From NCBI GenBank assembly GCA_964621555.1, contig CAZUOO010000007.1:1-31278 (forward strand): a stretch of 31,278 nt of DNA, written 5' to 3'. This stretch comes from UBA2022 sp964621555 (GTDB taxonomy: Bacteria > Patescibacteriota > Dojkabacteria > SC72). This document shows, piece by piece, positions 28,712 to 31,278 of this stretch. How positions within the stretch are numbered: the first letter of the stretch is position 1; every line of letters starts with the position of its first letter. Under the pieces are notes generated by a model. The model searched no databases. It saw nothing but the letters and a program-made list of their open reading frames with translations, and was not told the DNA's origin. A program made the position numbers and the translations under genes.

Positions 28712-31278
28712 ATGAAGTTCAAAATAGAAAGAGAGGTTTTTGAGAAGTTTCCTAATCTCTTTGTCGCTATTCCGGTTATATATGGATTTGATAATAGCTG
28801 GAATGATGCCAGGAGGGTATTGATTGATGGTCTTAAGAGTGATGGCGAAGAAGGTTTAAGAAAGAGGTTTTCAAGCGCCGAGGAGTATTCTTCTAGTGAT
28901 TATGTTTCTACATATTTTGATGCATTTAGAAAGTTTGGAGCTAATCCCAAAAAGGTTAAACCTACTCATTTCGCTCTCGGGAAGCGTGTTATAGAAGGGG
29001 GAAAACTTCCCTCAATAAATCCGATTGTAGATGTGTATAATTCCTTCAGTATTAAATATGTAACTCCATTTGGAGGTGAGGATTTAAATACTGTCTATGG
29101 AGATTTTATCCTTAAATTCGCAGAAGGTAATGAGCATTGGATGGGAATTGGGGAGGAATATGCGAAGTCTCCTAAGCAAGGAGATTTGGTGTGGGGGGAT
29201 TCCTTCGATATTTCCACCCTATCTTTAAACTGGAGACAGTGTGATAGAACCAAATTGGTGGAAAGCTCCACAAGTGGCTACTTTATTATGGATGGATTTA
29301 AGGGAGTGAATGAAGAAAATATCAAGTCCGTTGCTAAAGAATTTTCAGAGTTTATAGTTAAAAACTTTGGAGGAAAGTTTGAAATCATCATTCTAGATAT
29401 TGATCATAGCGAATCAGAAATTGATTTTGTTTCCAAAAGTGTTGAGGGAGTTGAATTGCCCACTATTGAATCTGAAGATAAGAGGGAATCTATAAAGGTA
29501 GAGAAGAAAAAGCTGGCGTTTGAATATACTGAAAATACAGTGGAATATGAAATACAGCAGGAATTATATCGTGCATTTGGGGGGAAAGTTGAGTTAAGCA
29601 ATATTGATGTTTCAATCTCTAAAAATAGTAAATACGGCGACTATTCTACAACCGTTTTAATGAGAGTCGCTACAGAGTTTAAACTTCCACCAATGGAATT
29701 GGGAAATAGTATTTTGAAAAACTTAGGAGGAGTTATAACAAAGGCAGAGGTTGTTGCCCCAGGGTTTATTAACATTTTCTTAAATAAAGGTTTTAAAAAA
29801 GAGATTGTTAATCAATATTCTTCTGAGTTTGGTAGTAGTGATATAGGGAAGGGAAAGAAGATGATGGTAGAGTTTGGTCAGCCTAATACCCATAAGGCAT
29901 TACAGTTAGGTCATTTCAAAAGTGCTGTCACTGGACTTCCAATTGCCAATCTATACAGAAACCTAGGATATGAGGTTATAAAGGCCAACTACTTTGGTGA
30001 TATTGGTTTGCAGGTATCAAACTGTATATGGGGAATTATAAATAGGAATGGTACTTGGTATTCAAAGTTTTCTAAGGAAGATCTTGAGGAGATTAAAGAG
30101 AATCTTGCAGGGATAGTTTCTGAAAAAGGTATTGATGAAGCTGCTAAATACTTAGATCAAAGTTATGTATTGGGGCGTAAACTATCCACCGAGAAAGAGA
30201 ATGTATTGGAGGAAGTTAGAGATATTAATATGAAGATCTACAATAGGTCAGATGAGTTAATTATTGAACTCTATGAATATACCCGAGATATTAGTATTAA
30301 ACATCAGGATAAGGCATTTAAGGAACTAGGGGTTGAGTATGATGTGCAATATCCTGAGTCTGTAGTATGGAAGTTAGGTAAACAGATTGTATTGGATAAT
30401 GTGGGAGACATATTTGTTGAGGATGATGGTGCAATAATATTTGAAGGTGAGAAGCATGGATTGCAGAGATGGGTCTTTTTAACTTCCGCAGGTTTTCCTT
30501 CATATTCGGGTAAGGATCTTGGCTTGGCTATTACAAAGTTTAAAGAGTACCCTGATTTGGATCTCGCTATAGTCACCACATCGGTTGAGCAGAATGCATA
30601 TTTCAAGGCATTGATTAAGGCACTGGAGTTAATAGATAGCTCCTTCGTAGGTAAGTATAAGCATATTGGATTTGGTTGGTTGTTGTTTAAGAATAAGAAG
30701 ATGAGTTCGAAAACTGGTAATAATGTTAAATATACTGACCTAATAGCAGAGGCTGAGGATATTGCTAGAAAGAATATTTCAAGTGAGAAAGACTATAGTG
30801 AAGATCAGAAAGATAGTATTGCCCATACTATAGCCATGGGAGCATTGAAGTTTGCCATTCTTTCGCATGAATTGCATAAGGATATTAACTGGGATATTGA
30901 TAAGTTCATGAGTATGAATGGCTTTGCAGCTCCATACATCCTATATTCATATGCAAGAGGGAGAAGTATATTGAGTTCTGGTAACTATGTATATTCTAAT
31001 GAGGAGATCTCATTGGAGGATGTTTTAAATAGTGATATAGAATTGTCATTATTGAAGAAGATAGGGGAGTTCCCTGATTTGGTTAAGAGTGCCGCTTTGG
31101 GTATTTCTCCTCATTTAGTTTGTAGATATTTGTATGAGCTTTCAGAGTTTTTTAATCGTTTCTATGGAGAGTTTAATATTCAGAATGAGAAGAATGGTAT
31201 GGTTAAGGAGAGTAGGTTGAGGCTTGTACATATTACTACCGATGTTATTAAAAAAGGGTTGGATATTCTAGGTATAGA
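28712..31278 (+). CDS. argS: Arginyl-tRNA synthetase with N-terminal B3/4 editing-type domain
   Basis: One uninterrupted frame of 855 codons runs off the window. Residues about 1-225 match the B3/4 domain known from the PheRS beta subunit and free-standing tRNA deacylases: FRKFGANPKKVKPTHFALGK (near 72-91), LPSINPIVDVYNSFSIKY, TPFGGEDL and NWRQCDRTKL (Asp178). A charged linker (about 226-275) leads to the ArgRS N-terminal domain (YGDYSTTV) and the class I core: VEFGQPNTHKA, then QLGH at 398-401 in place of HIGH, NYFGDIGLQV, and the KMSK motif KMSSKTG at 663-669. The DALR anticodon-binding domain ends in KKGLDILGI, so only a few residues are missing. Usual ArgRS has 550-600 residues; the surplus is the B3/4 domain. 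It lies downstream of an Arg T-box and three tRNA-Arg. Editing activity is inferred. Confidence 0.93.
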   Translation, partial: MKFKIEREVFEKFPNLFVAIPVIYGFDNSWNDARRVLIDGLKSDGEEGLRKRFSSAEEYSSSDYVSTYFDAFRKFGANPKKVKPTHFALGKRVIEGGKLPSINPIVDVYNSFSIKYVTPFGGEDLNTVYGDFILKFAEGNEHWMGIGEEYAKSPKQGDLVWGDSFDISTLSLNWRQCDRTKLVESSTSGYFIMDGFKGVNEENIKSVAKEFSEFIVKNFGGKFEIIILDIDHSESEIDFVSKSVEGVELPTIESEDKRESIKVEKKKLAFEYTENTVEYEIQQELYRAFGGKVELSNIDVSISKNSKYGDYSTTVLMRVATEFKLPPMELGNSILKNLGGVITKAEVVAPGFINIFLNKGFKKEIVNQYSSEFGSSDIGKGKKMMVEFGQPNTHKALQLGHFKSAVTGLPIANLYRNLGYEVIKANYFGDIGLQVSNCIWGIINRNGTWYSKFSKEDLEEIKENLAGIVSEKGIDEAAKYLDQSYVLGRKLSTEKENVLEEVRDINMKIYNRSDELIIELYEYTRDISIKHQDKAFKELGVEYDVQYPESVVWKLGKQIVLDNVGDIFVEDDGAIIFEGEKHGLQRWVFLTSAGFPSYSGKDLGLAITKFKEYPDLDLAIVTTSVEQNAYFKALIKALELIDSSFVGKYKHIGFGWLLFKNKKMSSKTGNNVKYTDLIAEAEDIARKNISSEKDYSEDQKDSIAHTIAMGALKFAILSHELHKDINWDIDKFMSMNGFAAPYILYSYARGRSILSSGNYVYSNEEISLEDVLNSDIELSLLKKIGEFPDLVKSAALGISPHLVCRYLYELSEFFNRFYGEFNIQNEKNGMVKESRLRLVHITTDVIKKGLDILGI

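Overview
The window looks like part of a metagenome-assembled scaffold from a small-genome, AT-rich Candidate Phyla Radiation (Patescibacteria) bacterium. The pointers are a self-splicing intron with a homing-endonuclease ORF inside 23S rRNA, very short or missing mRNA leaders with few Shine-Dalgarno sequences, a DNA-uptake (ComEA/ComEC) locus, a giant glycine-rich surface protein, and tight gene packing almost entirely on one strand. The class (for example Dojkabacteria or Microgenomates) cannot be fixed from this window. TGA is used as a normal stop. Two runs of 100 Ns are assembly gaps; one cuts radA and the other cuts comEC.

Layout, all on the + strand. 1-2202: 3' half of 23S rRNA with a group I intron, spacer, 5S rRNA and terminator. 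2302-4473: overlapping MazG-like pyrophosphohydrolase, dTMP-kinase-like protein with a long extra C-terminus, and endonuclease III (nucleotide pool and DNA repair). 4530-10079: Nudix hydrolase, ribosomal protein S1, ClpC, and RadA (truncated by a gap). 10180-10577: no protein gene, but a promoter, a strongly structured RNA-like segment and a terminator-like site, followed by a second consensus promoter for rho. 10578-13245: Rho and a LysM/M23 cell-wall peptidase. 13292-13448: two tRNA-Ala genes. 13622-16069: LeuRS. 16186-22899: a 2237-residue secreted or surface protein. 22924-26596: membrane-anchored cyclophilin, ComEA, ComEC and a separate metallo-beta-lactamase-fold protein matching the usual C-terminal domain of ComEC. 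26642-27811: DegT-family aminotransferase.

The most striking part is the right end (28109-31278), an arginine module: consensus promoter, T-box riboswitch, three tRNA-Arg genes (anticodons TCT, GCG, TCG) and an arginyl-tRNA synthetase. The T-box has the canonical TGGNACC bulge with N = C, which matches the G discriminator of all three tRNA-Arg. The synthetase carries an N-terminal domain of about 225 residues that I recognise as a B3/4 domain, the fold of the PheRS beta-subunit editing site and of free-standing tRNA deacylases. ArgRS is normally regarded as lacking an editing domain. The fusion therefore suggests a cis-editing ArgRS that may clear tRNA-Arg charged with an arginine analogue such as canavanine. 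That function is inference; the fusion itself is a single uninterrupted reading frame.
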